Shown here piece after piece: positions 33,757 to 45,918 of a stretch of DNA of 64,000 nucleotides. The position numbers and the translations under genes were made by a program. The stretch's first letter is position 1. Each line of letters starts with the position of its first letter. A model generated the notes under the pieces. That model saw only the letters and a program-made list of their open reading frames with translations, did not search any database and was not told the DNA's origin. Source of the DNA: Aplectana chamaeleonis (taxonomy: Eukaryota; Nematoda; Chromadorea; Rhabditida; Cosmocercidae); assembly GCA_029168955.1 (NCBI GenBank), contig JAPDOI010001437.1:116725-180724 (forward strand), in the 5' to 3' direction.

Positions 33757-35690
33757 TTGAACTGAGGTCCTGCACACTCCTACTGAGATCCAGCACACAT
33801 TCCATGAAGTCCTGCTCATCCTTACAGGGTCTTGCACACGTTTCATGATGTCCTGCATACTCCTACTGATGTCCTGCACACATTCCACGAAGTTCTGATC
33901 ATCCTTACAGGGGTCTTGCACACGTTTCATGATGTCCTGCACACTCCTACTAAGGTCCTGCACACATTCCATGATGTCCTGCACACCCCCTATTGGGGTC
34001 CTGCACACGCTTCATGATGTCCTGCACGCATTCCACGAAGTTCTGATCATCTACAGAGGGTCTTGCACACGTTTCATGATGTCCTGCACACTCTACTAAG
34101 GTCCTGCACACATTCCATGATGTCCTGCACACCCCTATTGGGGTCCTGCACACGCTTCATGATGTCCTGCACATTCCATGAAGTCCTGCTCATCCTTACA
34201 GGGGTCTTGCACACGTTTCATGATGTCCTGCACACTCCTACTAAAGGTCCTGCACACATTCCATGATGTCCTGCACACCCCTATTGGGTCCTGCACACGC
34301 TTCATGATGTCCTGCACACATTCCACAGAAGTTCTGATCATCCTTACAGGGAGTCTTGCACGTTTCATGATGTCCTGCACACTCCTACTAAGGTCCTGCA
34401 CACATTCCATGATGCCCTGCACACCCTATTGGGGTCCTGCACACGTTCTATGATGTCCTGTGTAATTTTACTAAGGTCTACACACATTCCATGACGTCCT
34501 GCTCATCTCTACTGGGGTCCTGCACACGCTTCATGATGTCCTGCACACTCCTACTGATGTCTGCACACATTCCATGAAGTCCTGCTCATCCTTACAGGGT
34601 CTTGCACACGTTTCATGATGTCCTGCACACTCCTACTAAGGTCCTGCACACATTCCATGATGTCCTGCACACACCTATTGGGGTCCTGCACACGTTCTAT
34701 GATGTCCTGTGTAATTTTACTATGGTCCTACACACATTCCATGACGTCCTGCTCATCCCTACTGGTCTCCTACACACGCTTCATGATGTCCTGCACACTC
34801 CTACTGATGTCCTGCACATTCCATGAAGTCCTGCTCATTCACAGGGGTCTTGCACATGTTTCATGATGTCCTGCACACTCCTACTAAGGTTGTGCACACA
34901 TTCTACGACGTCCTGCACACCCCTACTGGGGTCCTGCACAGGTCCCATGATGTCCTGCACACTCCTACTGATGTTCTGCACACATTCTACGATGTCTGCA
35001 CACCTACTGGGGTCCTACACAGGTTCCATGATGCCCTGCACACTCCTACTGGGGTCCTGCACAGGTCCCATGATGTCCTGCACACTCCTACTAAGGTCCC
35101 TGCACACTCCTACTGAGGTCCTGCACACATTCTACGACGTCCTGCACCCCTACTGGGGTCCTGCACACGTTCCATGATATCCTGCACTCCTACTGAGGTC
35201 CTGCACAGGTCCCATAATGTCATGCCACACTCCTACTGAGGTCCTGCACACCCTACTAGGGTCCTGCACAGGTCCCATGATGTCCTGCACACCTCCTACT
35301 AAGGTCCTGCACACTCCCACTGAGGTCCTGCACACATTCTACGACGTCCTGCACACCCTTACTGGGGTCCTGCACAGGTCCCAAAATGTCCTGCACACCT
35401 CCTACTGAGGTCCTGCACACCCCTACTGGGGTCCTGCACAGGTCCCATGATGTCCTACACATTCCTACTAAGGTCCTGCACACTCTACTGAGGTCCTGCA
35501 CACATCTCACGACGTCCTGCACACCTCTACTGGGGTCCTGCACAGGTCCCATGATGTCTGCACACCTTACTAAGGTCCTGCACACTCCTACTGAGGTCCT
35601 GCACACATTCTACGGCGTCCTGCACCCCCTGAGGGGTTGCTGTAGTTCCACGACGTCCTGCATACCCTACTGCGGTCTCGCATAGTCAAC
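33757..35690. repeat. 42-bp minisatellite of element A
   Basis: About 46 units of GTCCTGCACACTCCTACTAA plus GGTCCTGCACACATTCCATGAT have a 42-bp period. The first half uses ATTCCATGATGTC units; from about 34930 CAGGTCCCATGATGTC units alternate with ATTCTACGACGTC units. It is the complement of the GTGCAGGAC-type repeats in element C. Confidence 0.95.
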
Positions 35691-36284
35691 CGACACTTCA
35701 GCACACCCTGCGACGACTTCTTATCTTTGGTGCGCATGGTACAAACACGCGCCACGCTCAAAAACAACCCTTCCGCATAGCGTCCTGTTTCCAAGCCGGA
35801 CGTTTAGAGTACACCACCCTAGAGAGCAAGGTATTTATATGGAGTCTCTAAGAAAACAATGACTGATAACGAAAAACCCGTCATTTTTATAAACTAATCT
35901 TGAGGCCGGTTTCCAGTTTCAAACGCCCGTTAGGGGCCCAGAAGTCATTATGGTGAGTTCTGACACCATTATTTCGTCATTCCGTGGCCGATTACCTCTA
36001 GTCACAAATTTTCGAGCGATTTGGTCCACGCCTTCCAAAAAAATGGTTTTCGACGGACGGAGGTGGAGGCGGAGGCGGTGGCGGAGGCGGTGGTGGAGAA
36101 CGTTTTTGCGTACTTTGAGAGGTCATAACTTTAGAAAGCGGGGACCAGTTGGGATGAAAAGTTGCACACATATGTAATTTCTTGCAGCGCGTCGAATAGT
36201 GTACAGCTCATACCTCTGTTGACGGTATGAATAGGTGATCTCATTGTAGGGCATCCGCGCGGGAAGAGATCAAAGCCAAATCCT

Positions 36285-36305
36285 GGTGAGCGCTTCGCGC
36301 TCACC
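36285..36305 (+). other. Terminal hairpin of element A
   Basis: GGTGAGCGC TTC GCGCTCACC is a perfect 9-bp stem with a 3-base loop, two bases before AATT. The same hairpin is at 63080-63100 (B) and 14867-14887 (C). Confidence 0.9.
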
Positions 36306-36307
36306 AC

Positions 36308-39000
36308 AATTATTTGCGGCTTAGGGAAGTCTTTGAATAAAAATGAAAGAATCGATAATTCTGGAAGCTGGCTTCAGGGTCTAACGGCTATTGTGCGGGG
36401 GAACAACGGCGGGGAAGTAACACTTGGGAACTAAAGCGAGTCTCCTAAATTAACCGAGGTATGGGGCAACGAGTGTACAGCCTGCTCGGATCGTGCTAAT
36501 ATTTGGCGGTTCCTATCGACGGTTAGTGTAAACTAGGTGCCACGTGATATAACATGCAGGCACCAAGCTTGGGCTACCGCACAATAGGGAACGCAATATA
36601 TCAGTGCGATCTGCGCTGACTGTATGAACAGAGCTTTGATAATGATGGCCCCTTTTCCTCGTGCGCGCGCGGATGCGTCGCGACGTTCTCAATGTAGCGC
36701 ACAAGCTGACACCCCCATACCTAGCTCAGGTGTCAGCCGAGGCCTATTTCAGCTTCTAAAAGCAAAGTTCACGATGGATTTCGCTTTTAAGTTTTTAGCG
36801 TGAAATACTACACTGGCAGATGCTAGAGGGGATAGGGTTTGAAAAAAGCAGCGACAATGGGCCAGAAATCGATAAAAACGACGGTGAAATGACTTCGTTA
36901 GCCCAGTACGCTTGCTCTTAGCCCGCCCGCCCCGTTCTGACGAACGTTTTTTTGTGGCGCCGCGGACGTTTTCGATGGCAAATTGCCAAGGAACTCCGCC
37001 ACGTTCAGCCCGCTCGATTCGCGCACATTTCGCCATTAGCGCGCACTTGCGAAAGCTAGCAGGGCCCGTAAGCTTGTCCACGCCCAGAACGTTACAAACA
37101 GCTATTTTAGCTTATTCTGAGCGCTTTTCTCCGCTGTTTATTCACTATTGGATAGCTCACGACCGAACAACCCTATTTTTGAGTCGAAATCGAATATGAG
37201 ATTTATCGTGAACACTGCTTTTAGAAGCTACGGCCAGGTGAAAGTTGCTATGGGGTCGATCATCTAGCGCTTCTGGTCCATCATCTACCACTTTCACATA
37301 GAATGTTGATGGGACTGTCAAACAACACTAAAACAACTATGACCCAAACTCCACATGTAGGAAAATTTCAAAGACGATTTTGGAGCGAACTTCAAGTCAT
37401 TTTTACAGTGTATTCAAACTGGTTTTTCTTCACAAATGAAGATTTTTTAGGGACTCGTCCGACGTTTTCTTTCACTAAAGAGGCCAAGCTATACAGAATA
37501 TGAAAACACCTATGGTTTTCTATGCGTACGACCCCTCTAATATGACGATTTTCCTCCTCGATGATCAGCATAATTCGCCCGCAGTTCCCTCATTTTCAGT
37601 TCCATTCAAATACCTTTATTTAAAATTTTATGAGCTCTTTATTCAGTATAAAATTCATTGAACGTTGCGCACATGTAGAAAGAAGAAAGAAAACTAATTA
37701 GATTGTAGAAAGAAGGCATCTATTATGTTTGCCTGCGGCTACAAAATGTAGGCATTGATTACACGCAAATTAGAAAAAGGTGTCCAGATGGAGTAGCTGG
37801 CATTTCCAACATCTTTTTCAGTAACCAGGTACTAGAATTAGTATCCGAATCACTCCTTTTCGGATACCAGAGCGGTTATAAGAATGGAACCAATATCCGG
37901 GAAATTCAAAATCGGCATTATCTGAATCGAACCATTATCCGAAGGGTCAAAAATTCGGATAAAATTCTGATTAAATCGGATAAAATTCGGGTAAAATTTC
38001 AGATAATTTGGATAAAATCGAATAAATTCGGTTAAATTCGGCCACGCCCATTTTTTTCGCACCGCCTTCTACTTTTCATCCATTAGTACACTACATTAAC
38101 CCAGTTAACCCAGCCCAGTTACATTTAATACATTACCCCAGGAATTTCCTCCTCCTTCCGAAATCGAAAGTCGTTGCGGCGCGGAATAATGGGCATGGCC
38201 AAGTGAGATGACCAAATGGCTAGGTAATCAGTGTACAAGTTCTTTGTATAGTTGTTTTGCATACTTTTAAATAGCTAGTTATTCTGAAAAACATGTCTAT
38301 CGATAATACTGTGCCTCCCAAAGACGATAGAGTGATTGAAGATTTGTTTTCATATTTTTATTAATATGCATTTCTGAAGATTGATGTTCGTATGTGAACA
38401 TGCTGCGAATGCAAGGAAGGACTAATGTTTGCTCAATTATGGATGTTTTCGAAGGCTTCTCTTGAGTGCCTGGTTTAGTTTGCACCGTTTTGCCTCAACT
38501 TTGCTCCGAAAATATCCGACCGGATTTCCATTATCCGAAATTTTGAAAAAAACTCAATATCTGGATTGAACCAATATCCGGAAAAATTAAAATCGGCAAT
38601 ATCTAAATCGATCCATTATCCGAAGAATTATCTCCGGATAACAAGTATACCAGCTACTCTTGAGAAAAAAATTCGAATAAGTCGGATATTACTCTTTAAG
38701 AATGATCGAATTCTCGACTTATCCGAAAATCGCCCCTTTTCGAATGATCGACTTCTCGACCTATCCGAAAATCGCCCCTTTTCGAATGATCGACTTCTCG
38801 ACTTATACGAAAATCGCCCTTTTTCGATTGATCGGCTTCTCGACTTATCCGAAAATCGCCCTTTTCCGAATGATCGACTTTTCGATTTAGCCGGATTTTC
38901 CACTTTTCGAATAGTCGACTTAGTCGATTTAATCGAAGTCGACTTTTTTCAATCGGATGATGATTCGATGATTCGATTTGGCCCAAGTACAATGCCCATC
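36308..39000. repeat. Inverted duplication, right copy, main part
   Basis: It is the reverse complement of 8880-13075 minus the Tc1-like insertion. Colinear matches include 36511-36704 with 12678-12869 and 37303-37503 with 11885-12085. The empty Tc1 target reads CCAGGTACTAGAATTAGTAT near 37826. Part of it (37200-37510) is distantly related to the element body near 33040-33270. No gene recognised; matching short frames in both copies reflect the duplication. Confidence 0.88.
38690..38895. repeat. 42-bp GATCGACTTCTCGACTTATC array
   Basis: Four to five units of GATCGACTTCTCGACTTATC plus CGAAAATCGCCCCTTTTCGAAT have a strict 42-bp period. The left copy of the duplication (about 8990-9080) holds a shorter version. 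Confidence 0.88.
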
Positions 39001-39061
39001 ACAGCGGCTTACGTATACTCTGGTAACGTTTCTTGTAGAAGCAGTTGGTCCTGTATGCTCT

Positions 39062-39405
39062 AATATAAACTTGGGCAAAACTGTAAAGATTTTCGAATTT
39101 CGATTTTTCGAATATATTCGAAAATCATTTTTTTCGAATTTCAATTTTTTGAATATATTCGAAAATCAAATTTATCGAATGTCAAATTTTCGAAATTGAA
39201 ATATATCGAATTTCAAATTTTCGAATAAATTCAAAAATCAAATTTTTCGAATTTTAAAATTTCGATTAAACTCGAAAATGGTTCAAATTTCGAATTTTCG
39301 AATATATTCGGAAAACTCATTTTTGGAGTTTCAAATTTTCGAGTATATTCGAAAATCAAATTTTTAGAATTTCCGAATAATTTTTTCGAATTTTCGAATA
39401 AAAAT
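39062..39405. repeat. ~41-bp TTCGAATATATTCGAAAATC array
   Basis: It starts beside ACTTGGGCAAAACTG and repeats CGAATTTCAATTTTTTGAAT plus ATATTCGAAAATCAAATTT about eight times, with a period near 41 bp and decay to the right. Confidence 0.8.
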
Positions 39406-40689
39406 TAGTTTAGAGCTGTCATTTACTGTGACTACCACTTTGTAGAAATATTCATCGGCCTACCACAATGATAGGCGCTATTCATACGGTGCTGAGTTGA
39501 TCACAAAACGCTTGGCTCCGGGCGAGATTGAACCAGCATATGTGTAAACATACCATAACGTGCACTGCGACGTTGAACTGCATTTACGGCAAAAACATCC
39601 AAAAATAAGACTTAACTACTTAGGTACTCAGAGCGAAGACCGGAGAACCTCTATACCGAAAACGATGGCCGGCGCCCCACATTTCGAGGGTGACGGTGAG
39701 CGGCGAACCATGCTGCATGCGACGCACACGCAGCGCGGATATTGGCTCGCGAGCCACAAAACACGCCATGCCATCTTCAAATCGTCAGGTTGGAAAGACA
39801 ATTGCTAATGGTCACGAAAGATCACGTCGTAACGTGCTTATCACGTGCACAGCCGATATAAAAAACGCCTCATCTCACTAGAGTCTTCATTCGGCATTCT
39901 ACTGCCTGCCCTGGAAGGTGAATTCGAGTCACTCTCCGGAGGCCAGCATATTTTTGACCGCTGAGGGATAGGGGTATCCCCACGGCTGGGGGGCTGTTTT
40001 CGCCGCGATCCGCGGGGAGGGTGGTTCCTCATCGCAGACTGCGGCGGAACGAGGCGGGGCGTTTCTTCGCCAAGGACCCGGGGTGACATGCTTGAGGTAA
40101 ATATTAATACAAATAAGGATCGCCAGCCATCTGGTAAAAGTCGGCGGGCCGTCTACATCAGGCTGGCCGGCAAACCAAGCGCAGGCCATCTACGGAAAAG
40201 GATTGCGAGCCAGTTGAAAAAGATCGGCGGGCCGTCATCCTGAGTACCTGAGTAGGGCATCATCTTGACAGATCTAGGACTGTTAGATAGTCTCTGACGG
40301 TGTACCTGTTTCATCCCGCTATGCGGGTGAAAGGATGATTGCTATGGTGAAAATTTACCGAGCAGTTGAGTGAGAGCGGCGCTGGGGCTTCGGTGGTGCA
40401 TTGCGACTCAGCAGAAAATTTTCTGGCGGTTTACAGCTGATTTACGGGAGAATTACCGCTACCTAGTGGTAAATGCTGCTTTTTACCACAGAATTACGTC
40501 TAGATAGCGTTCTGACAGAAATTCTGCCAGAATTCCAATAAATTACCAGAAATTGTACCAGAATTTCCCCGGGTTTCAACGTAATCCGCCCGAAAAAATG
40601 CGATTTCTGGTAGAGTGATTTTCCAAGCGACTAGTGTTAAACTTCCCGTAAATTTGAAATTCGTCCTGAGCAGGCTGCATAAAACTCAC
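39406..40689. other. No gene recognised; dispersed repeat at 39490-39610
   Basis: 39490-39610 matches 44010-44140, except that the GAGATTGAACCAG-containing part is inverted relative to the flanking AACGTGCACTGCGACGTTGAA block. GC-rich sequence at 39940-40220 has repeated GGCGGGCCGTC words but no clear element. Confidence 0.45.
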
Positions 40690-41170
40690 ATGAAGTGTGT
40701 CTTGGCTCACAGAAAGTGTGCAGGACCTCACAGAAAGTATGCAGGACCTCGCAGAAAGTGTGCAGGACCTCACAGCAAGTGAGCAGGACCTCACAGAAAG
40801 TGTGCAGGACCTCTCTGCAGAAAGTGTGCAGGATCTCACAGAAAGTGAGCAGGACCTCACAGAAAGTGTGCGGGACCTCGCAAAAAGTGTGCAGGATCTC
40901 ACAGAGAAGTGAGCAGGACCTCACAGAAAGTGTGCAGGACCTTGCAGAAAGTGTGCAGGATCTCACAGAAAGTGAGCAGGACCTCAGCTGAAAGTGTGCA
41001 GGATCTCACAGAAAGTGAGCAGGACCTACATGAAGTGTGTATTGGATCTCACAGAAAGTGAGCAGGACCCTACATGAAAGTGTGCGGACCTGAGTGTGCA
41101 AGACCTGACATGAAGTGTGCAAGACTTCACATGAAAGTTGGGAAGGATCTCTCGAAAAGTGTGCAGAATA
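40690..41170. repeat. 21-bp array (GTGTGCAGGACCTCACAGAAA)
   Basis: About 22 units have a 21-bp period, the half-length of the 42-bp units in elements A-C and sharing GTGTGCAGGAC with them. The right part is decayed. I do not see AATT-element ends here, so it may be a solitary array. Confidence 0.9.
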
Positions 41171-41692
41171 TCAGGACACGCGTCCAGGACTTCATGGTTA
41201 GTATTTTAAATCATAATTTTATCTATTAAACTTTATGAAGTTACACACGAATCAGAAATTCGGAAACATTGATGACAACTTTTACTTGTTTCTTTATATT
41301 TCTGTTTTATAAATTCAAACTTATTTTTTAATTTATATTCGCAAGCTTGTTTACATCTCTCTCGGAACAAACTCAGTTAGAAATGAACAAATGCAAGCCA
41401 GTGAGATATCGTCTTTCCCAGCATGAAGGATGACCAGAGCCGGGTCAAATTGACGCGTCCGGCTGCGCTGCACAAATGGAGCAGATGAGAAGCCACCGAA
41501 GAATTAGTTTAGAGGTGTTTCGCCGTTGACTTTTCGAATACCGTTTTTGAAAAAATTTTTAATCTACCGGACTTGATCATGAGAGAATAATTTCAATTAA
41601 TAGGAATTGTTTGGTGACACTTAGAAAACCGATTTCCAGTCACCTTCGATCCGCTCTAAACGCGCAACACGGCCGCCTACGTCTATAGTCGC
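41171..41692. other. No gene recognised
   Basis: AT-rich sequence without identifiable features. Confidence 0.3.
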
Positions 41693-42199
41693 TCTCTAGA
41701 CGGCGGGCAGCCGCGTCGAATCCGGGGTTGCGCGAAAAAACTGTCGATATGGCGCAGCGTGAATTTCAACATGGAAAAGAAATTTCACATTACACAGGAA
41801 ACATATTTACATTGAAACACAAATAATACACAACAATTTTGAATCGAGAATGCAAACTCACTACATGAGAAAGCAATGAGAAGATAGAACATGATAGAGA
41901 AAGGTTTAGAAATCATAGAAAAGAGGAATTTCTTAAATCACTGGCATTTTCCTGAACGAAAATCGTCCTAAAAGTGGGAGATAAACAAAAATATTTCCGA
42001 TTTTCAAAATTAGTTCTCACATATGAAAATAGGAGGAAAGAGGATGGAAAGGAAAGAACGGGAAAAGAGAGATGAGGAGAGAGTGCTGGCCGAGGGAAAA
42101 TAAAACACTCCTCCATATCAATGGTTTTTTTTCATGGGGGGTACGCAAAGCTCGACACGAGCAACCCCGGACTCGTAGCGGCTGCCCGCCGTCTAGAGA
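41693..42199. mobile_element. Possible element with TCTAGACGGCGGGCAGCCG inverted ends
   Basis: TCTCTAGACGGCGGGCAGCC at 41693 and GGCTGCCCGCCGTCTAGAGA ending 42199 are about 40-bp inverted repeats containing CAACCCCGGA. The interior is AT-rich and non-coding. Confidence 0.6.
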
Positions 42200-42589
42200 A
42201 AGATTATACCTACACCCAGCACCGCCAAGCTTACTGCCTCTGACGACTTTACAAAACTGAAAGCATCTCGCCTCCAAGGAAACATTATTGAAAGCGTTTG
42301 ATAGGATGTCAAGAATTTACCAACCTGCTTTTTTTGAAAAAAGTTTCTGTTCATTTCACAAATTTTTTCCTGATGAATGATTTCAACCCAAGATTGGATC
42401 CGTGATTTTGTTCATTCAAACTTAGGTTTTATGAGCAGATTGTGTTTGTATAATGTTTTTTTTTTCGAAATTTTTAGAGGCGAGAAGCGATTTCTGGAAA
42501 GACGATTGATAAATGACTCAAAGGCAAGGTTTGCAATAAAAATGCTTTTGTGCTGTCCTAGTGAAAATCTAGATCCAGCCATCATCACA

Positions 42590-42975
42590 AAGTAAAAAAA
42601 AAGTTGGAGAAAAACGGTCAGGAACAAATTTTCGCTTGGTATCCGCCCGCTTTCAATTATCTTTATTTCTATAATTTCCTGTTTTTCCGTCTTCCATTTC
42701 GCTTCTGAAGTAATTGCTAGGCACTTCAAGAGACTACTGACTACTTTAGGAGCAAAATAAATCATGGATTAACAAGCATGCATGAAAATCTCGTTAATTA
42801 AAGGGGCTTGCGGGCACCTGTAACTAACAGTCTGGACTTGTTTTTAGGCGTTTTCTCAAAAAAATTTCGCTTATTCTCACTTAATTTTACTTTTGTAATT
42901 ACCATCCACCATTTTCATGAAGAGAGCTCAAAAATCGTTTTTATCGCCAACTCAGAGTTTAATAAAAGGATAATA
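42590..42975. mobile_element. AGGGTTCGCGA element, diverged copy 3
   Basis: It matches 44880-45270 in order (GTTGGAGAAAAACGGTCAGG, GGCTTGCGGGCACCTGTAAC, GAAGAGAGCTCAAAAATCG) at perhaps 70% identity. Both tips are degenerate. Confidence 0.7.
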
Positions 42976-43989
42976 TATCATGATGCCTCACATCAAATTT
43001 TTATAGCTAGCTGCTGCCCATAATGCAATAACTGCGGCAGTAATCAATTTGCAAAAAATCGTTCACAAATTCTCAAAAACAAACTCAATTTAAAAATAAT
43101 TCTGGGAAAACACTAGCTTCAGTGAAAAATTTTTGGTAACCAAATGACTTGCTTTGTTTTGCAAATACCTGTCTCGGTTTTCTTTGAAAAAATTCCCTAA
43201 AGATTATTGTTCTTCTAGAATTGAGAATCCCATGTTATACATTTTCGAAAAGCTTCATCAGGGCGCTGCTGTTGAAGTTAAGGTAAGATTGGGTTTGTGA
43301 GGCAGACACTTTCGAGATTTCTGTTTGAGAGTGTAGGACTGACGTTGCCACATCAGAAAAAATCGTGTTGAAGCGTAAAGAAAAAAATCTAAATCAGACC
43401 GAAGGTTCAAGTACAATGACTTTATACCACTAACCAGTGAGTAATTATAAACTAGGGTGAGATATAACACAATAATGAATCCTCCGTAATCATTATTGTA
43501 AGGTGTGCTCTTGAACTTTAGTTTCTGAAACGGCCCCATTGATAGCGCACTGCTGCTGGACAAGGCCGCTGATCGCGCATGTTGAATGACACTGTTGACC
43601 CACAGCATATACGCTGCGCCGTCTGCCGACGTCAAAAGTTGGCTCGTCGCTTTAAGATTGAGGGTGAGAGATGGGAATTATGGTACAGACAGACTAAGAC
43701 TCGGTTCGATGGGTTCCTCTACTGTCGCAGCGGACAGGTGGGTTGAAGCCCGAGAATTTTGGTTTGTCCATACAGTTGTACATGAGTATGACTGTATGTA
43801 TTAAGATTTAATAAGCCGTATCAACAGCTGGAGGTTTGGGTATAGATTCTGGCAGAATGCTGAAGATTTCTGGCAGATTACTAGAAAATTCTAACAAATT
43901 ACGAATAAATTACGAATCCTTTTGGGAGAAATTCCGCCAGAAAGGAGTGGTAAAGCTCTCGAATTTCCAGGATTTCGGGTAGAACTTTT
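42976..43989. other. No gene confirmed; possible small exon near 43245
   Basis: A plus-strand stretch reading KLHQGAAVEVK is followed by the donor-like GTAAGATTGG at 43281. A minus-strand frame covers 43635-43258 (125 codons, unassigned). Neither can be linked to a known family. Confidence 0.25.
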
Positions 43990-44050
43990 TTTGCTGAGGA
44001 TAAGGCGCTCCCCTGGAAAGGGAACAGGCTGGTTCAATCTCGCCCGGAGC
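43990..44050 (+). other. tRNA-like partial sequence
   Basis: Features run in tRNA order: a D-arm-like AAGGCGCTC, an anticodon-arm-like CCCCTGGAAAGGGAA, a B-box-like GGTTCAATCTC and a 3' CGCCCGGAGC. No matching 5' acceptor strand was found, and the anticodon stem pairs only in part. It looks like a tRNA-derived SINE or tRNA relic. A 3'-half copy is inverted at about 39510-39535. Confidence 0.35.
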
Positions 44051-44827
44051 GAAGCGTTTTGCGATCGACTCAGCACCTGGTGTAAACATGCCATAACGTG
44101 CACTGCGACGTTGAACTGCAGTTACGGCAAAAAACATCCGAAAATCGTGTAAGGCTATTCATACGGCACGCGCGGGTGCGGCGTTGACGTATTAATAGCC
44201 TGACGCCTCGCCCGCGCGGCACGCGCGTCACGCCCGCTCCACCATGGTGGCGGCCTCACCAACTTTTTCGTCATTTTCATTAATAATCCGTCTTCAATTT
44301 CATTTTGTTTAATAATAATTAATTTTAGTGCTATCTTCTGCTACTATGATAGTGATCGCATGTACAGATTTTGCTTGCTCGGCAAAGTTAGGACCCATTT
44401 CGATCCGCTCCGCCATAGCGTCGCCGCTGGGCCTCATTGCACCTAAGCGCCGAGACCCTAGCGCCGCTCTCAAGACCTACTACTACGCCACGGCGCGGCC
44501 TAGGAAAGTTAGCTGCCGCCGAGCTTGCACGATTTCAGGTGGGGGGCAGGGCGGGACACTCAAGCTTGAAACCCTTACGCCCTTTTGCTGCCGCAGAAAA
44601 TGCCGCTTTCGAGCTACAATGAAGTCAGTGTTTTGGATTACTGGAAAACTAGCCTGAAGTTAGCAACTAGCTTCTTTAAACATGAGAATGCTGGCGAAAT
44701 CGTTTCGCGATCGGAACTGGTAACAGGACAGTAAAGCGCGGCAAACGCCGCTATAGCGGTAATAGCGATTGAAACGTTTTCTCCGACACCGCCGCGTTTG
44801 CCACGTTTTATTATCATTTTTCTTAGA
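44051..44827. other. No gene recognised
   Basis: GC-rich words (GCGCGGCACGCGCG) occur near 44170-44240. A 109-codon frame at 44328-44657 has no recognisable motif. Confidence 0.3.
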
Positions 44828-45276
44828 GGCTGGGTTCTCGATTAAATCGGTTGTTGTGCTATCATCTTAGAATGGTAGATCTGGACATCACAATAGTGAA
44901 AGTAAGTAAAAAATTGGAGAAAAACTCTCAGGAGACAGTTATTGCTTGGTGTCCTCCCGCCCCCAACTATCGAAATTTGGGTAAACGCTTGTTTTGTTAA
45001 CTTTTATTTTGCTTCTTAAGTAATTTGTGAACATTTCTGAAGACTACTGATTACTTAAACAGCAAAAGAAATGTAGGATAAGCAAGCATTAATGAAAAAC
45101 GCGTTAATTAGGGGGCCAGCCGACACCGGTAATTAGCCGTTATACTTTGTTTTTGAGCGTTTTCCCCGCGAATTTCCGGGTTTTTCACTTACTTTAACTT
45201 TTGTGATGGCCAAATCTACATTCTTATGAAGAGAGCTCAAAATTCGTTTTTATCGCGAACCCTGCCTTCAAGGAGA
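44828..45276. mobile_element. AGGGTTCGCGA-ended dispersed element, copy 2
   Basis: It starts near GGGTTCTCGATTAAATCGG and ends TATCGCGAACCCTG; it is the inverted counterpart of 27697-28144. The shared TTAATTAGGGGGCCAGCCGA block is well preserved. Confidence 0.8.
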
Positions 45277-45708
45277 CGCGGCAGCAAAGGTATGAAAAGG
45301 GCGTCAGGCCAAAGGTATAGTTTTGCGACACGAGGTCGCATCGCTCTCCACAGCGATAGCGACCGCCTCCCGCCCTTTAAATCTGTCGCTGTCGCAGTGC
45401 GCTACACAGTGACAGCGACAGTGGCAACGACAGGCATAGGCACATTTGTAGTATGACAGCCCTCCAAGACACGCCGCTGGGACGGACACGCGACAACTGT
45501 TTCTACGACGGCCAGTGCCACTGCTAGGATGCTGGTCCCGAATTTGTGCTAAATGCCATTACAATGTATACCATTGACCTTAGGCGACGTTTATACTCCC
45601 GCCGCCGAGAGCCGCGGCGAAGTGCGATCCTCTAAGGGGTCGTCTATACTTCCGCCGCCTAGCGGCTCGGCGAAATGCAATCATCCCATCGTAATAAAGG
45701 AGAGTGGT
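45277..45708. other. No gene; short CCGCCG duplication
   Basis: A ~60-bp sequence (TATACTCCCGCCGCCGAGAG...) is repeated at about 45589 and 45647. GACAGCGACAG words form an imperfect palindrome near 45390-45430. Confidence 0.45.
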
Positions 45709-45886
45709 GTCCGTCCGTCCGTCCGTCCGTCCGTCCGTCCGTCCGTCCGTCCGTCCGTCCGTCCGTCCGTCCGTCCGTCCGTCCGTCCGTCCGTCCGTCC
45801 GTCCGTCCGTCCGTCCGTCCGTCCGTCCGTCCGTCCGTCCGTCCGTCCGGCCGGCCGGCCGGCCGTCCGTCCGTCCGTCCGTCCGT

Positions 45887-45918
<32 letters not shown>

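Larger units (their letters stand above)
31852..36307 (+). mobile_element. AATT-flanked palindrome/minisatellite element, copy A
   Basis: 4456 bp flanked by AATT (31848-31851 and 36308-36311). The other copy of the surrounding duplication has a single uninterrupted AATT at 13071-13074, so the boundaries are confirmed within the window. Order: 5' palindrome 31852-32631, internal AATT (32632-32635), unique body 32636-33756, 42-bp minisatellite 33757-35690, unique 3' part with a GGAGGC/GGTGGC tract, and the terminal hairpin at 36285-36305. No transposase, reverse transcriptase or Rep/helicase motif is seen, so it is non-autonomous or of unknown type. Confidence 0.92.

Noticed and set aside
31852..36307. 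Calling the AATT element a canonical Helitron
   Set aside because: The 3' hairpin and TC-like 5' end are suggestive, but there is no CTRR end, the flanks are AATT rather than a plain A/T junction, and no Rep/helicase is present.
37303..37503. Conserved 66-codon frame present in two copies (also 11885-12085 on the minus strand)
   Set aside because: Both copies lie in the inverted duplication, so identity reflects recent duplication, not selection. The diverged relatives at 33040-33270 and 58680-58920 do not preserve the frame.
43990..44050. Functional tRNA gene
   Set aside because: No 5' acceptor strand; the anticodon stem and B box are imperfect.
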